From Atherinomorus stipes (lineage: Eukaryota; Chordata; Actinopteri; Atheriniformes; Atherinidae): 64,000 nucleotides of DNA. Position numbers and translations under genes: made by a program. Location: positions 160,367 through 224,366 of the forward strand of contig JALJCO010003488.1 in NCBI GenBank assembly GCA_023101725.1, given 5' to 3'. The notes under the pieces were generated by a model. It made no database searches and was not told the DNA's origin. It was given only the letters and a program-made list of their open reading frames with translations. Shown in pieces: positions 22,713-35,628 of this stretch (positions are counted from its first letter, which is position 1; every line of letters begins with the position of its first letter).

Positions 22713-22909
22713 ACCAGAGAGCTGCAGTGGCCCCCCTGATCGAGGCTCAGCTGGATCTGAAGATCCCTGACATAGTGTTCACTCCCTCTCTGGAGTTTGG
22801 GTCTGGAGACAGTTTGTTTGAGATAGTGGAGAGTCTCATCAATGACGTGTTCAGGATGTCCTCCTTGGTGCCCCGCCTCGCCAAGCACAGCCCGTTTCCC
22901 CACTACCAG
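22713..22909 (+). CDS. dnah9: dnah9 exon 6 of window (tail)
   Basis: Acceptor CTCTTGAAG, donor CCAG|GTAGAT. It completes the split codon to read DQRAAVAPLIEAQLDLKIPD, followed by VFTPSLEFGSGDS and the motif FRMSSLVPRLAKH, which matches the FRISSLVPRL block of DNAH9-type tails. It lies after a 6.6-kb intron. Confidence 0.96.
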
Positions 22910-22979
22910 GTAGATCCAGTCTGATCCAGCTCCTTCACCCCCATTCAGGTCGTTCCCTCTCTAACCCTTCTCCCCTCAG

Positions 22980-23233
22980 GCTGACATGGAGGACATGGCT
23001 GACCTGGCAGAGATGCGTAACCTCATCATGGAGCATGTGCAGAGTGTCATGGGGACATGCTGCGAGTTTCGTAACTCGCTGGAGCGTTACAGCTACCTGT
23101 ATGTGGACGACAGGAAGGAGTTCATGCGGCGGTTCCTTCTGTACGGACACATTCCTGATAATGAGGATTACACTGACGATGGGGGAGCAGGGGGTCCACC
23201 AACTCTGGACAGTTTTAGAGAGCAGGTGGATGG
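22980..23233 (+). CDS. dnah9: dnah9 exon 7 of window (tail)
   Basis: Acceptor CTCCCCTCAG, donor GATGG|GTAAGC; 84 codons plus two bases. It reads ADMEDMADLAEMRNLIMEHV, then SYLYVDDRKEFMRRFLLYGHI. The YSYLYV(E/D)DRKE motif is characteristic of the DNAH9/11/17 tail. It lies only 70 nt after exon 6, so the two are spliced over a very short intron. Confidence 0.97.
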
Positions 23234-23332
23234 GTAAGCATGTGTTGGGTGACATAATCATTTCATCTTGCAAACATTAGATTATGATGTTAACATTTTT
23301 GTTTTAAACTCTTTCCATTTCTCCGTCCTTAG

Positions 23333-23494
23333 TTTCGAGAAGCTTTATGAAGAGGTTCAGGGACTCGACGTGGTGCATGTGTTTCATGTGTGGATGAGGG
23401 TGGATGGTCGGAGCTGGAAGACTACTTTGCTCAACATCATCAAAAAGTGGAGTCTCATGTTTAAACAGCACCTCATGGATGTAGTAACCAACAG
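23333..23494 (+). CDS. dnah9: dnah9 exon 8 of window (tail)
   Basis: Acceptor CGTCCTTAG, donor AACAG|GTACTG. It completes a glycine codon, then reads FEKLYEEVQGLDVVHVFHVW and LLNIIKKWSLMFKQHLMDVV. The LLNIIK(K/R)WS(L)FKQHL block is one of the best conserved parts of the tail. It ends two bases into the serine codon completed by exon 9. Confidence 0.97.
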
Positions 23495-23731
23495 GTACTG
23501 CATGCATCGTCAGACAAACACATTTTCACAAAGACTAGTTGTGGTGAGACTTGTCATCCTAAAGGGAAAAATAATCTCATACATTAGATAACTGTTTATT
23601 GATACAGTACCACCAGTACTGGGTTCTGTTAGCCTCCCTCCATCCTGCGTTTTCACTTGCTGATGGTGGCAGCAGTTCAATTAAGAACTGTTTCCAAACC
23701 AAAGCCTCCAAGTGACCGCAGATAAGTCTTA

Positions 23732-25700
23732 GGGCCGGATCTATCAGTGGTTTACTTGTTTAAAAACATGAGCTATCTCATTGCACACGCAAAAAAATGT
23801 GCAAACTGATCAACTAACAGCGTGCAAAAAGAGTTGCATCTTTCAAAGGTGCTAAATAGAGCCTTTGATCCATTTCATACATCTGCTGCAATGAATATGC
23901 AATATGAGGCGTTTCCACACAATTGTGCATTTTGGGAGGAGAAAATGTGATTATGTTAATTCAGCACTCACAAAGCGATTTATCAACTGTGAGACGCATT
24001 GCCTTGCTGTTTTTTTGGGTGTATTTTTAGCACGTCTGAAAAGCAGGTGCAAACTGCTTTTGTTGAAGCCCAAAAGGCTTCAACATCTGAGAAGGACAAT
24101 CCTAGACACACACAAATCTGATTCAAAATCATTTTTCATGAGCAGCGAGGGGAACATATCTAGTTTTCATTGTTGAATTCAATAAAAGTCAACTCAGCAA
24201 ACACCACTATTTAAAACAGTGTTAAATATTCTGGACAAACCAAACAGAACATTTTTAGCCAATAGTACACTTACAAAATGATGTGTGTTTATTTTCTACT
24301 CACCCTCATGCTGAGAAAAACTGTGGAGCACGTTTTAAATTTCTCAAATGCAGCCGGAGTTCGGACAGGTTTTCGTTTTCCCCCAACTTTTACATAATGT
24401 TCACCGGCGACTGTCCACAAAAACTTGGCAATATTCCTCCATACTGCTCATCCAATGTCATCCAAGTGTCCTGAGTGGGTAGCGTCCATAATTTACTGGA
24501 AACGACATCATTTAGTATATTTTTGTAGCCTAAACAGAACTACATTGCAGTTTCTATTAGCGCGTTCGTGCGAGTTCACGACACTACGGAAGCTGCGGCA
24601 GACGAGATCGCGCGTTCTCTTTTTCTTTCATTCTTTCTTTTAAATCAATAACCAACCCCTCTTGTGTTTGTCTTGGTTTGTCCCCAGCTCGTTCGCTCTA
24701 AGCACAATGTAAACAGCAAATGTCTTTTTCTACTCGGCAGGGTAGGCGCCTAATGCTGCAGCTTCTGTGGTGTTGTGAACTTGCACAAATGCGCAAATAG
24801 AAGCTGCGATGTACGACTGTTTAGGCTATAAAAATATACTAAATGTTGTCCTTTCCAGTAAATTCTGGACATTGCCCACTCAGGACACTTGGATAACATT
24901 GGATGAGCAGTATGAAGGAATATTGCCAAGTTTTTGTGGACTTTTATGGACCTTTTTGGTTCAGTCGCCGGTGAAGGGAGCAGTAGCAGCCCACTACTCT
25001 CATACTCACAGTACAGAGATGGGTAAAATGCAGAGCCCTAATTTCCCTTTGGGGATATTACCAGTATAACAAAAAAAAAACCCTCCATTTTATGAAAGTT
25101 GGGGGAAAACAAAAACCTGTCTGATCTCCAGCTGCATTTGAAATATTTAAAAAGTGCTCCAGATTCTTGCTCATCATGAGGGTGAGTAGAAAATGAAGGA
25201 CCGTCATTCTGAGGGTGTACTATTCCTTTAATGAGAACTGAAGCTGCATTAATCGTGTCTTTTTGTCTCCCCTTTTTCCAATGTTACATTTTAACTTGGG
25301 TTTTAGCGGCTGGACAGGATCACATGATCACCTGGCAGTATTGTGCCAAACTGCACACCTCGTGCGTAATAGATGTCAGAGACAACGTTAAAGGCTGTAG
25401 ACAGTTTCATCTGTTCAGCAACTCCTGATCCATGTCCTCATACTGTAAATTGGCCATTTCTGAGGCTCTGGACAGATAACTGCTGTATTATTTCAATTTA
25501 TATATTTATCATACTCACGCTGTCGTTCCCCACGCTGCAAACGTCGAAATGCAAAACCTAGTTTATACAGGGGCGTTTCCAACACATTTGCACCAGCTGT
25601 CATTTGCACGATCATTCCTTGCAAATCACCCCTCACACAAAATTCTAGATTGCACAGGCAAATTAATCCATGCAAATTTGGATCTTAATAGATCCAGCGT
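23732..25700. mobile_element. Harbinger-like element (GGATCTAT ends) carrying a nested TTAA element
   Basis: Left end GGGCCGGATCTATCA after TTA, right end TTAATAGATCCAGCGT followed by TTA; both sides have matching GTGCAAA/TTTGCAC runs inside. The TTA duplication fits PIF/Harbinger. The interior 24255-25227 is a separate TTAA-type element, so only about 1.0 kb belongs to the host element. Confidence 0.6.
24255..25227. mobile_element. TTAA-type (Kolobok/piggyBac-like) foldback element, nested
   Basis: Ends read AATAGTACAC...AAATGATG at the left and CATTCTGAGGGTGTACTATTCCT followed by TTAA at the right. The left and right arms mirror each other for about 200 bp (CTCACCCTCATGCTGAG / CTCATCATGAGGGTGAG; TCATCCAATGTCATCCAAGT / ACTTGGATAACATTGGATGA). 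The same family occurs at 29508-29709 and 60627-61994. No transposase is seen; superfamily inferred from the TTAA site. Confidence 0.75.
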
Positions 25701-26423
25701 TTAGTGGTTCCAGACCTGGGGTCCCTGGACCCCTATAAGGGGCCCAGGCGAGGCTTTGACTCACCATTGTGTCAGCATGATTTAAATGGAGGCCATGTCC
25801 ACACAGACAGGAGTTGAGGTGTATTTTCTTACGTTTTTATCATTTAGCTGTTTTGTACACAGAAGCAGTATTTTGGGAGCCTGGAAACACTTTGTACCGT
25901 TTATTTAATGACACGTGTCTGAGAAACGCCACAATGCAGATGGTTCATCCTTATTCTGAAAAGAGAAAAAAAGGATAAACGTTGTTAATTACCGTAATTT
26001 TGGTTTTATAATACTGAGAAGTAGCTGATGAAACATAAAAACCATGCATTGTTTCACCACAGGGTTACATGATGGGGGTCCTCAGGGACAAACCACGGGG
26101 TTAGCTGCTGGAGCTGCTTCTGCTGTTTCACCAATATTTCCACCCTTTTTGAAAATCCTGGCTTGACTGATCATTTTTAGCATGTTTCACAGAAATGCTG
26201 TTGTAGTAAAAAAGACCTTCAGTAGTATTTAAATCAGGAAACAATGTATAACTGTTTTTGCTTTGTGTGCAATAATGGTTGACAAGATATTCATGAACTG
26301 AATTTATTATCTTTGAGAGGGTTTAAAAAAAGAATATATGAATATATCGTATAGTCAGGGAAGTTATGATGCAGATTCTTGTCAGTGAACATTCTCGTTC
26401 TTTATTTGCAGATGTGGTAGTCT

Positions 26424-26605
26424 CAATAATAATACTAATAATACCAATACTACAGTAATACTAATAAAAAAACACAATATTACTAATAATACTAGTACTT
26501 ATACTAATAAAAACAATAATATTACTGATAATACCAATGGTAATCCTAATAATGATTACAAGAATAATAATGATAGTAACAATACTACTACTACTACTGA
26601 TGATT

Positions 26606-26636
<31 letters not shown>

Positions 26637-26765
26637 CATCAACAACATTCGTAGTAGTAGTAGTAATAATGATTATAATGATAATAATAAAAGAAGTAAA
26701 AATAATAGTGCTACTCGTAGTAGTTGTAGTAGTAATAAAAATAATAATAATAGAATTAAGAAATG
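26424..26765. repeat. Compound trinucleotide microsatellite (AAT/ACT/AGT)
   Basis: Runs of AATA, AAT, ACT and TAGTAG units extend up to about 45 nt before exon 9. The hydrophobic open frame through it (repeats of I, M and V) is an artefact of the repeat. Confidence 0.9.
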
Positions 26766-26805
26766 AATGAAGTAGATGAGGGTGAATAAATGTCTCTGTC
26801 CCCAG

Positions 26806-27028
26806 TCTGTCAGATCTGGAGACGTTCGTCTCTGTAACTGAGGCTGGATTGGTTCAGCGGGTGGAGGAAGGCGACTACGGCAGCCTGGTTGAGGTCATGG
26901 CTCACCTGCTGGCTGTGAAGGAAAGACAAAGCACCACTGACACCATGTTTGAGCCTCTAAAACAAACCATCGCTCTGCTGAAGGAGTATGAACAGGAGCT
27001 TTCAGACGTTGTTTACCAGCAGCTAGCG
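26806..27028 (+). CDS. dnah9: dnah9 exon 9 of window (tail)
   Basis: Acceptor CTGTCCCCAG, donor GCG|GTAAGG. It reads LSDLETFVSVTEAGLVQRVE and then VKERQSTTDTMFEPLKQTIA, LLKEYEQEL. The KERQ(S)TD.MFEPLKQTI motif is a clear signature of this dynein branch. Phase 0 at the end. Confidence 0.97.
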
Positions 27029-27152
27029 GTAAGGATGGACTTTTATTTATTCCCCAGTCTCTGCTCTGTTCCTCAGTAAAACTTATCCCCCGTCACTCCC
27101 CGCTTCCTTGCCTCCCACCTCCTCTCTGGTCGGATCACCTGTTGTTCTCTAG

Positions 27153-27319
27153 GAGCTACCAGAGAAGTGGAACACCCTGAAAAAGCAGGCGATGTTGGTA
27201 AAGCAGCAGGTGGCGCCACTGCAGGCCATCGAGGTGGCCAACCTTCGTAGAAAGTGTGCTTCATTCGACGTTGAACAACACACTTTCCGGGAGCACTTCC
27301 GTAACAGCGGGCCCTTCAG
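27153..27319 (+). CDS. dnah9: dnah9 exon 10 of window (tail)
   Basis: Acceptor GTTCTCTAG, donor TTCAG|GTAAAA; 55 codons plus two bases. It encodes ELPEKWNTLKKQAMLVKQQV, APLQAIEVANLRRKC and FREHFRNSGPF. The LPEKW and VKQQVAPLQ blocks are family signatures. The split arginine codon is completed by exon 11. Confidence 0.97.
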
Positions 27320-27935
27320 GTAAAACACACCTGAGATGTTAGATTAGAAACAGATACCATGGTGAAATAAGTCTGGAATTGGTCTGATGTCACTAAAAGC
27401 AGCTCGTTCTGAACTTGATTATGGATTAAGGAACTTTTTCACAAGAGTCTTGGTCACTGGAGACCAGTGTTCACGAATGAATAATAAAGGCATGGCTGAA
27501 GATTCATACTGTATATGTTCACACCATTCGTCAAATACACTCATGGGCTATTGTTTTGGTTACATTCATATTTTTAAAGTTTTACTTAAGTGTTTGTCAA
27601 CATTCATGCCTTAATTTCATTTTTAATGAGCAGCACTGTGGTCTGCAGGCAGTTGTTTTAGACTTGAGGTGTTGGAATAATAAATAGGTTTAAACAGAGA
27701 TGCTACTTAAAGGAGGAATCACCTGGTCTTTTATTCTGTCCACTCTCCTTACAATGTCTTAAAATAATATCTAAAAACTTGTTAGAAAAAAAAAATCAAA
27801 CAAAGTGCATATTCTGACCCTTTACTCATACCACCACTTTCTCTCGTGATAGTTCATACGAGGTTTTGACTGACATGAATGTTCATTTAAATAATGTAAA
27901 TGAGGCGCGCGCTGATTGGCCGCAGGAAGGACAGA
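27320..27935. other. Intronic sequence without recognised content
   Basis: No exon, repeat end or open frame of interest was recognised. Confidence 0.35.
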
Positions 27936-27942
27936 GCTGGAA

Positions 27943-28188
27943 TCAGGACCGGCCCAGTTCATGCATGCATGACCCGACTCTGTAACTGACGCGGCTGCAG
28001 CTTTTGGGATTCAACCGTACATGTTTGAACCAGTCTGATCCTGAGAATGAGGATGAAGCACGTCTTGCTTCTTTTTTTTCTAGGTGAGCCTGCATCGTAG
28101 AAAAAGACGTGGGTCTGAGAAAAGCACAGTCCTCGCCGCACAACTTGCACCTCACCACCTTCTCATTAACTTTTATAAAACTCCCCAT
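27943..28188 (-). pseudogene. hAT transposase N-terminal remnant with BED zinc finger
   Basis: The minus-strand frame begins MGSFIKVNEKVVRCKLCGED and continues FSTMQAHLEKKEARR. The CKLCG...H-L-EKK pattern (Cys-x2-Cys, then a single clear His in an MQAHL context) matches the BED-type DNA-binding finger at the start of hAT transposases. The catalytic domain is absent. Sequence upstream on the same strand (28830-28860, GTATCGACAAGTACTCAAA when read minus) is hAT-terminus-like and has been split by the element at 28341-28819. Confidence 0.65.
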
Positions 28189-28340
28189 TGTTCTTCGCCG
28201 CTGCAGCCATGCTCTCGCCTGTCACGCGCACACGTTCCCGTCACGTGTGAAGCTGAATGAGTCAAGTGGCGATCCCATTAAGAAAAAGTGGGATAGTTTT
28301 AGGGAGGTCCCGATGCCACTTTCTTGCCAACAAAGTACAA

Positions 28341-28819
28341 TGCTGCGTTCCATTTCAACTCGGAAGTCGGAAATTCCCAGTTCCGAGCAGGAAGTTTCAA
28401 GTGGAATGGCACCCAGAAGTCGGATTTCCCACTCAGAAAGTCGGACAACTCTCGCAGCTCCGAGTTCAGATTTGAAGATGGCCGCGCCCACTGCTAGCAG
28501 TTTTAGAAGCTCCTGTAATGTTACAGTTATTTACACTTCTCACTCATATTTTGTTGCATAAATCAGGTAGTCACGTAGTATTGGTTTATACAGATGTACG
28601 GGGAAGCTGCTGTAGTGTAATTCACATTTTTCATGTGGTATATGTGAACTACAACACCAGCTGTGCCAACAACGGCTAATAACAATAGCCTTAGCAAACA
28701 CGTTGTTTTGCTAGGCTGCTAACTGGTTTTCCGACCAGTGAGCTGGAACACAAGTTGGTCGGGTGTGACGTCACCCCCCAGTTCCCACTTCCTAGTTCCG
28801 AGGAAAATGAAACGCAGCA
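28341..28819. mobile_element. Short DNA element with TGCTGCGTT ends and CAA target duplication
   Basis: Left end TGCTGCGTTCCATTT and right end AAATGAAACGCAGCA are mirror images, flanked by CAA (28338-28340, 28820-28822). Inside, TCGGAAGTCGG/ACTTCCTAGTTCCGAGG also pair. Non-coding. It interrupts the hAT remnant described just before. Confidence 0.75.
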
Positions 28820-29507
28820 CAAGTACTGACATTTGAGTACTTGTCGATACCACGGAGCGATACGAGTAATGAACAGGGAAAAGTCCAAACAGCTGCATTT
28901 TAGAGGCTGTCAGCCTGATGCTGCGGATGTGAGCAGACGGCCAACACACCTCAAGCTGAGAGGTGGTTGGAGGTGGACGCATTTGTGATGCGTTTGATCT
29001 TCTGTTCATAAATAGTTTTGCAAACTAAAATTGATTTGTGGCGGTGCGTCTGGTCTGGTTCCAGTACTACCGGTAAACCCATGTCACGTTCGGCCTCGCA
29101 GACGGATAGAGGCTCCGTGAAGGGAATTAAAAGAGTGACAAAAAAAACCAATGGGAAGACTGCCTGTCCCGCAAGAGAGGGGGGGTGGAAGATGAAACGG
29201 AGTTAAGAGAACAGGAGCAAGAAACAACTCCTCTCCCGGTGGGAGTCCCCGGTGATCTACATTAGCGGGGGGGGGGGGTCCTCCTTTTACCAGAGTCCTG
29301 CATGAGTCCAGTTTCACCAACCCGCACCCACCCTTAAGGATGGCTTCCGAACCTGACCCATTTATGTTTAGCGTTTATGTTTTGATGTTTTTCCCCCCTT
29401 AAAAATAAAAATCTTCATTTAAAAACTGCATTTTCTGTTTACTTGAGTTATCTTTGTCTCACATTTAAATTTGTTTGATGATCTGAAAAGTTTAAGTGTG
29501 ACTAACA

Positions 29508-29709
29508 TGAATATTGCCAAGTTTTTGTGGACTTTTATGGACCTTTTTAGTTCGAACCCCGGTCACCTTCATCATATGAAAGTTGGGGGAAAACGAAAAC
29601 CTGTTCGGTCTCCGGCTGCATTTGAGATATTAAAAGAGTGCTCCAGTCTTGCTCACCATGAGGGTGAGTAGAAGATGAAGGAACATCATCCTGTGGGTGT
29701 ACTATTCCT
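29508..29709. mobile_element. Solo right part of the TTAA-type foldback element
   Basis: From GAATATTGCCAAGTTTTTGT to GTGTACTATTCCT followed by TTAA, this matches the right arm of the copies at 24255-25227 and 60627-61994. The left arm is missing. Confidence 0.75.
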
Positions 29710-29714
29710 TTAAG

Positions 29715-31058
29715 GTTTTATACATTGCAAAACAGCTGTAAGGTACATATTTGCAGCCTATATTTACTTTCAGTGCTAGAAACCTTAGAAATACATGCTA
29801 AATCATTGCATCGTGTAACTAGAAAATGATGGTTTGAATAATCGTGATTTCAATATTGGCCAAAGTAATCGTGATAATGATTTTCCATATTCCAGCAGCC
29901 CTATTTTAAGGTCACTTTAATGTATTACAGACAGCTTTATTACAAATTTGAAAAAAATTGCTAGTTTCGTAACGTTACGCGCATCTGCTCAGCTTGAGTC
30001 GAAGGCGTCTTCTTTTCCTTTCAGTTTCGTGTTTTTTAGCCCAAAGCCAAAAACCAATTCAATCTCCCAGGAAAGGGAGATTGTTGCTGCTGCAGACGGC
30101 ATTGCAAACTCTTCTGGAAACAGCCATGATGTCAGTTTACTGCACCACGGACGAGTTTTGGTGACGCATGAGGCTATCAAAGGGTTGTCTCATTTCTTAG
30201 GGGAGTAATTCAATCCAAGAGGAAGGGTTAGCGATAGGGATAAGAATAGAAATTGGAATTGGGCCTTTGATTTGAGTCAGGTGTGTTGGAGCAGGTAAAT
30301 GTTGAAAACCTGCGGGATTCTGGCCCTTTAAGAACCACAGCTGGACACGCCTGAACTAAACCAACTGTTTTATGATTGCACACTCTAATCCTGATGTGTC
30401 CGTGCACAGAAAAATAAAAAGATGTCTCTGCAGGGAAATGCATCATCTGGCAGCTCTGATGGGCTTCAGCAGACGACGGAGAGAAAATCTCTTTTCTGAT
30501 TGTAGCTGTTGATTTTCCTATTAGGATCATCTGCTCAGTTTGCTGCTAAATATTCCCACATCTGACATGAACAATCATGTAGATGCAGGATGACGAGCAG
30601 CATGAGGAGCTTCTTGATTTTGGGAGACAGTCTGTTACCGATGGCAACAGGATTTCCTGTTTAGCTTTCCCTTTAAAAAGAGAAGAATGTCACCTTTCTT
30701 GTCTCCTCCCACGATAATGGAGAATTGTTATCCTGAGGCTCTCGCATCCGACAAGGCTAATTGAATCTTAACAAAATGATAATTAATTCATCGGGAGAGA
30801 TGCTTCGTCATAATGTCTAATTGTCAGATTAGTTATGTGTGTAATTGGTCTCTTAATAACCTAACGATTATTTTCCCATTAATGTCATGGAAGTCGTTGT
30901 TAATTGTCACAGTATGGAGTTAGCACCGCACTCTCTGGGCTGGTTACCACGCAGCCAAGTCGGCACTTGGCAAACTGGCACCTCTCATTACCCAAACACA
31001 TCCTGATTTATACCAAGCCTGTGCAAATGTGTGTGTGCACGCTCCTGTGTTTGCCCAG
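29715..31058. other. Intronic sequence with a hAT end
   Basis: 29820-29906 ends GATTTTCCATATTCCAGCAGCCCTA, a hAT-type terminus with no visible partner. 30268-30355 is a weak copy of the repeat at 7440-7582. The rest has no recognised content. Confidence 0.45.
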
Positions 31059-31202
31059 GTTTGACTGCAAGAGCCCCTACCAGCTGCTGGACGCGTTCCA
31101 CCGGCAGATCCAGGAGAGGGAGGCAGTGATGGCCTCCCTGGTGGAGTCTGCCAGCCTGTTCGAGGTCACCATCTCTGAGTACAAACAGCTCCAACAATGC
31201 AG
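31059..31202 (+). CDS. dnah9: dnah9 exon 11 of window (tail to linker)
   Basis: Acceptor TTTGCCCAG, donor TGCAG|GTAAAG. It reads FDCKSPYQLLDAFHRQIQ and then SLVESASLFEVTISEYKQL. The SESASLFEV-type motif is conserved just ahead of the linker. It ends two bases into an arginine codon shared with exon 12. Confidence 0.96.
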
Positions 31203-31339
31203 GTAAAGACTGACGCTGGAGGGAGGAAAACGCCACCGCTCTGTGCCAGATCTGAAACTAATGAGCCGTTATTGCTGGAAGCGATGCCATTCCAGGCTTG
31301 GATTTACTCACTTTGCCCACTTCCCTGCTTCCCCCACAG

Positions 31340-31499
31340 GTGTGAGGTGGGAATGCTGAAAGAGGTGTGGGATATGATCACTGTGGTGGAATCCAGCATG
31401 GCGGCATGGAGGACGACTCCCTGGAGAGAGATCAATGTGGAGGACATGGAGCTGGAGTGCAAACGTTTCTCTAAAGATATTCGGGGGCTGGAAAAAGAG
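31340..31499 (+). CDS. dnah9: dnah9 exon 12 of window (start of linker)
   Basis: Acceptor CCCCCACAG, donor GAG|GTGAGG. It reads CEVGMLKEVWDMITVVESSM, then WRTTPWREINVEDMELECKR. The LKE(L/V)WD...TTPWR.I start is where the DHC_N2 linker domain begins in this family. The linker is the mechanical lever that swings during the power stroke. Phase 0 at the end. Confidence 0.97.
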
Positions 31500-31865
31500 G
31501 TGAGGGTGGAGCAGGAGAAACATGGCTCTTGAACTTCTTAGGATACAGGTCATACTTGGATCGACAGAAGCAGCAGAGAGCTCGGCATTTCTCCGCCTGT
31601 ATGGTTTACCTTTAATGCAGGTTTCCATGATCCCATAAACTCCAACCACCGAGCATTAAAAGGCCTGTTGCACACATGGAAACTGAACATTGGCTCTGCA
31701 TCAACTGTGTTGTGGTGGAGTTGATTTTTATTTTCATTTTTTAGGATCAAGTCCTCTCCAACATCAGTCCCAAATCAGATTTTTCTCAATTTCAGCTCCA
31801 CTGCTGCCTCCCACATGCAAACAGATGACAGATTTATTCATCCAGTTCTGCTAACATGCACTCAA

Positions 31866-32030
31866 AGGCCGCTTTATTAAGTCCACCTTCTAGTGCTGGG
31901 TTGAACCCTCTTTTCCTCCAAAACTGCCTTCATTCATGGTGTCATATATCCAACACGGTGTTGGAAAAGTTCCTCAGGGATTTTACTCCATATTGACATG
32001 ATAGCATTACACAGTTGTGCAGATCCGTGA
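31866..32030 (-). mobile_element. Tc1-family 3' end, minus orientation
   Basis: Read on the minus strand it gives CAACTGTGTAATGCTATCAT, GTCAATATGGAGTAAAATCC and, at the outer edge, CTTAATAAAGCGGCC: the 3' end of a Tc1 family also present at 58780-59575. It abuts the minisatellite at 32031-32600. Confidence 0.8.
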
Positions 32031-32600
32031 TGAGAATCCACAGGAGATTCTCATCACGGATGTGGTGGAACGGGAAATTCTCATCGTGATGAGGTGGAAC
32101 AGGAGATTCTCATCGCGATGAGGTGAAACGGGAGATTCTCATCGTGATGAGGTGGAATGGGAGATTCTCATCATGATGCGGTGGAACGGGAGATTCTCAT
32201 CGTGATGAGGTGAAATGGGAGATTCTCATCAATGATGCAGTGGAACAGAAGATTCTCATCAATGATGCGGTGGAACGGGAGATGCTCATCAATGATGTGG
32301 TGGAACGGGAAATTCTCATCGTGGATGAGGTGGAACAGGAGATTCTCATCGTGATGAGGTGGAACAGGAGATTCTCATCGTGATGAGGTGAAACGGGGGA
32401 TTCTCATCGTGATGAGGTGAAATGGGAGATTCTCATCAATGATGCAGTGGAACAGAAGATTCTCATCAATGATCTGGTGGAACGGGAAATTCTCATTAAT
32501 CATGTGGTGGAATGGGAGATTCTCATCAATGATCTGGTGGAATGGGAAATTCTCATTAATCATGCGGTGGAATGGGAGATTCTCATCATGAATCTGCAGC
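32031..32600 (+). repeat. 29-30-bp minisatellite derived from Tc1 transposase DNA, about 20 units
   Basis: Units such as GATGAGGTGGAACGGGAGAT followed by TCTCATC repeat about 20 times. The unit is the same sequence as one short segment of the Tc1 transposase gene (59461-59490, GTGGAGGAACGGGAGGTTCT). A 207-bp higher-order duplication is also visible (the run from 32201 recurs from 32408). The open frames through it are artefacts of the 30-bp unit length. Confidence 0.92.
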
Positions 32601-32640
32601 AACTGTGTGATCTCTGAGGAATGTTTCCAACACCTGGTTG
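32600..32640 (+). mobile_element. Tc1-family 3' fragment, plus orientation
   Basis: Directly after the minisatellite the text AACTGTGTGATCTCTGAGGA, ATGTTTCCAACAC continues the Tc1 gene on the + strand with an internal deletion of about 35 bp relative to 59494-59565. Together with 31866-32030 it makes the minisatellite sit between two inverted Tc1 ends. Confidence 0.75.
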
Positions 32641-32689
32641 GATCTACGACCCTGTTTCCACCAACAGATGCGGGTTTGGAAGGGATGGT

Positions 32690-34525
<1,836 letters not shown>

Positions 34526-34529
34526 TTGG

Positions 34530-35472
34530 ATTCCCCCCTAATATAAAATCTGTTGGAGCATAAGATAAGACCTACCATATGAAAGTTAAGACCACAACTG
34601 TCAAATTAAAAGAGTTTTTAGAGGTACTGTATTCAGATTTGTAAATTTAAGACTTTTAAGACTTTTTAAGACCCCATAGGAAGCCTGTTTCTAAATTTCT
34701 ATGAAATGGTTGTATGAGTAGGCTAATTAGTTATATTTCCAGGATTTACTGTAAAAAGGGAGGGGATGGAATGGGGGGGTGGCAGTTTTACAGGGGGGAT
34801 GATTTTGATAGTTTTTATTTCAGGGGGGATGCCATCCTCCCTCATCCCCCCCCCCCTCAACTCGAGTACTGGGTAAAGGAACGGAGACATTCTTGATGTG
34901 CTCTAAACAAGAGATTTCATCATCGTGCTTCCTGTGCTCTCCATCCAGACATCACTCCGGTTGTAATGTCACATTTCCAGCAAAACAAAGGAAATAAACC
35001 TCTTTGAAGTGTGGAAGCCAGAAACATATGCCAACTCTCTGAATGTATGGCAAACAATTGGAGCCTCATCAAAGCCCAAATTTCACACTTTTCGTCCTTC
35101 ATCCAGAGGATGCTGTGTCATTTCTGCGTTCAGATTGCTGTTTAAAACTTCTGTTTATTGCATGTGTCACTCTCTTATTGTTCCCTCAAAGAGCATCGAG
35201 CTGATTCATCTGTAGCTGTAAAGATGGGGTTGCAACATGACAGGCCACGTTCAAGGTAGCTAGGGAACTCACAACAAGCAGAAGCTGTTTACTCTCTCTG
35301 CTGCTACTCGCAGTTACGCGCCCTTGAGCACAGCTGCTGGGAAGCAGCAACGGCATGAATGTGGAATTAGTTTTCTGGAATAAATGTTAAATTAAGTCCA
35401 GAGCTGCAGCTCAAGCCTTCCTTGTTTTTGTCAGAAATCCCCTGTACTGACCTCCCGCTGTGTGTGTGCTAG
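34530..35472. other. Intronic sequence without recognised content
   Basis: A short degenerate TTTAAGACTTTTTAAGAC tract lies at 34645-34672 and a C-run at 34845-34856. No exon or repeat ends were identified. Confidence 0.35.
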
Positions 35473-35628
35473 GTTCGAGCGTGGGATGCCTTCGCAGGTC
35501 TGGACAGCAGCGTGAAGAACATCCTCACCTCCCTCCGGGCCGTTGCGGAGCTCCAAAACCCAGCCATACGAGCCCGACACTGGCACCAGCTGATGGCTGC
35601 TACCGGAGTCCGCTTCACCATGGACCAG
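35473..35628 (+). CDS. dnah9: dnah9 exon 13 of window (linker)
   Basis: Acceptor TGTGCTAG, donor CAG|GTTTTT; exactly 52 codons. It reads VRAWDAFAGLDSSVKNILTS, LRAVAELQNPAIRARHWHQL and GVRFTMDQ. LQNPA(I)R.RHW..LM..TG is a near-universal linker motif of dynein heavy chains. Confidence 0.98.

Noticed and set aside
26537..26770. Isoleucine/valine-rich membrane-like peptide
   Set aside because: It is an AAT/ACT/AGT microsatellite read as codons.
32375..32617. Open frames with 10-residue repeats on both strands
   Set aside because: Produced by the 30-bp unit of the Tc1-derived minisatellite.
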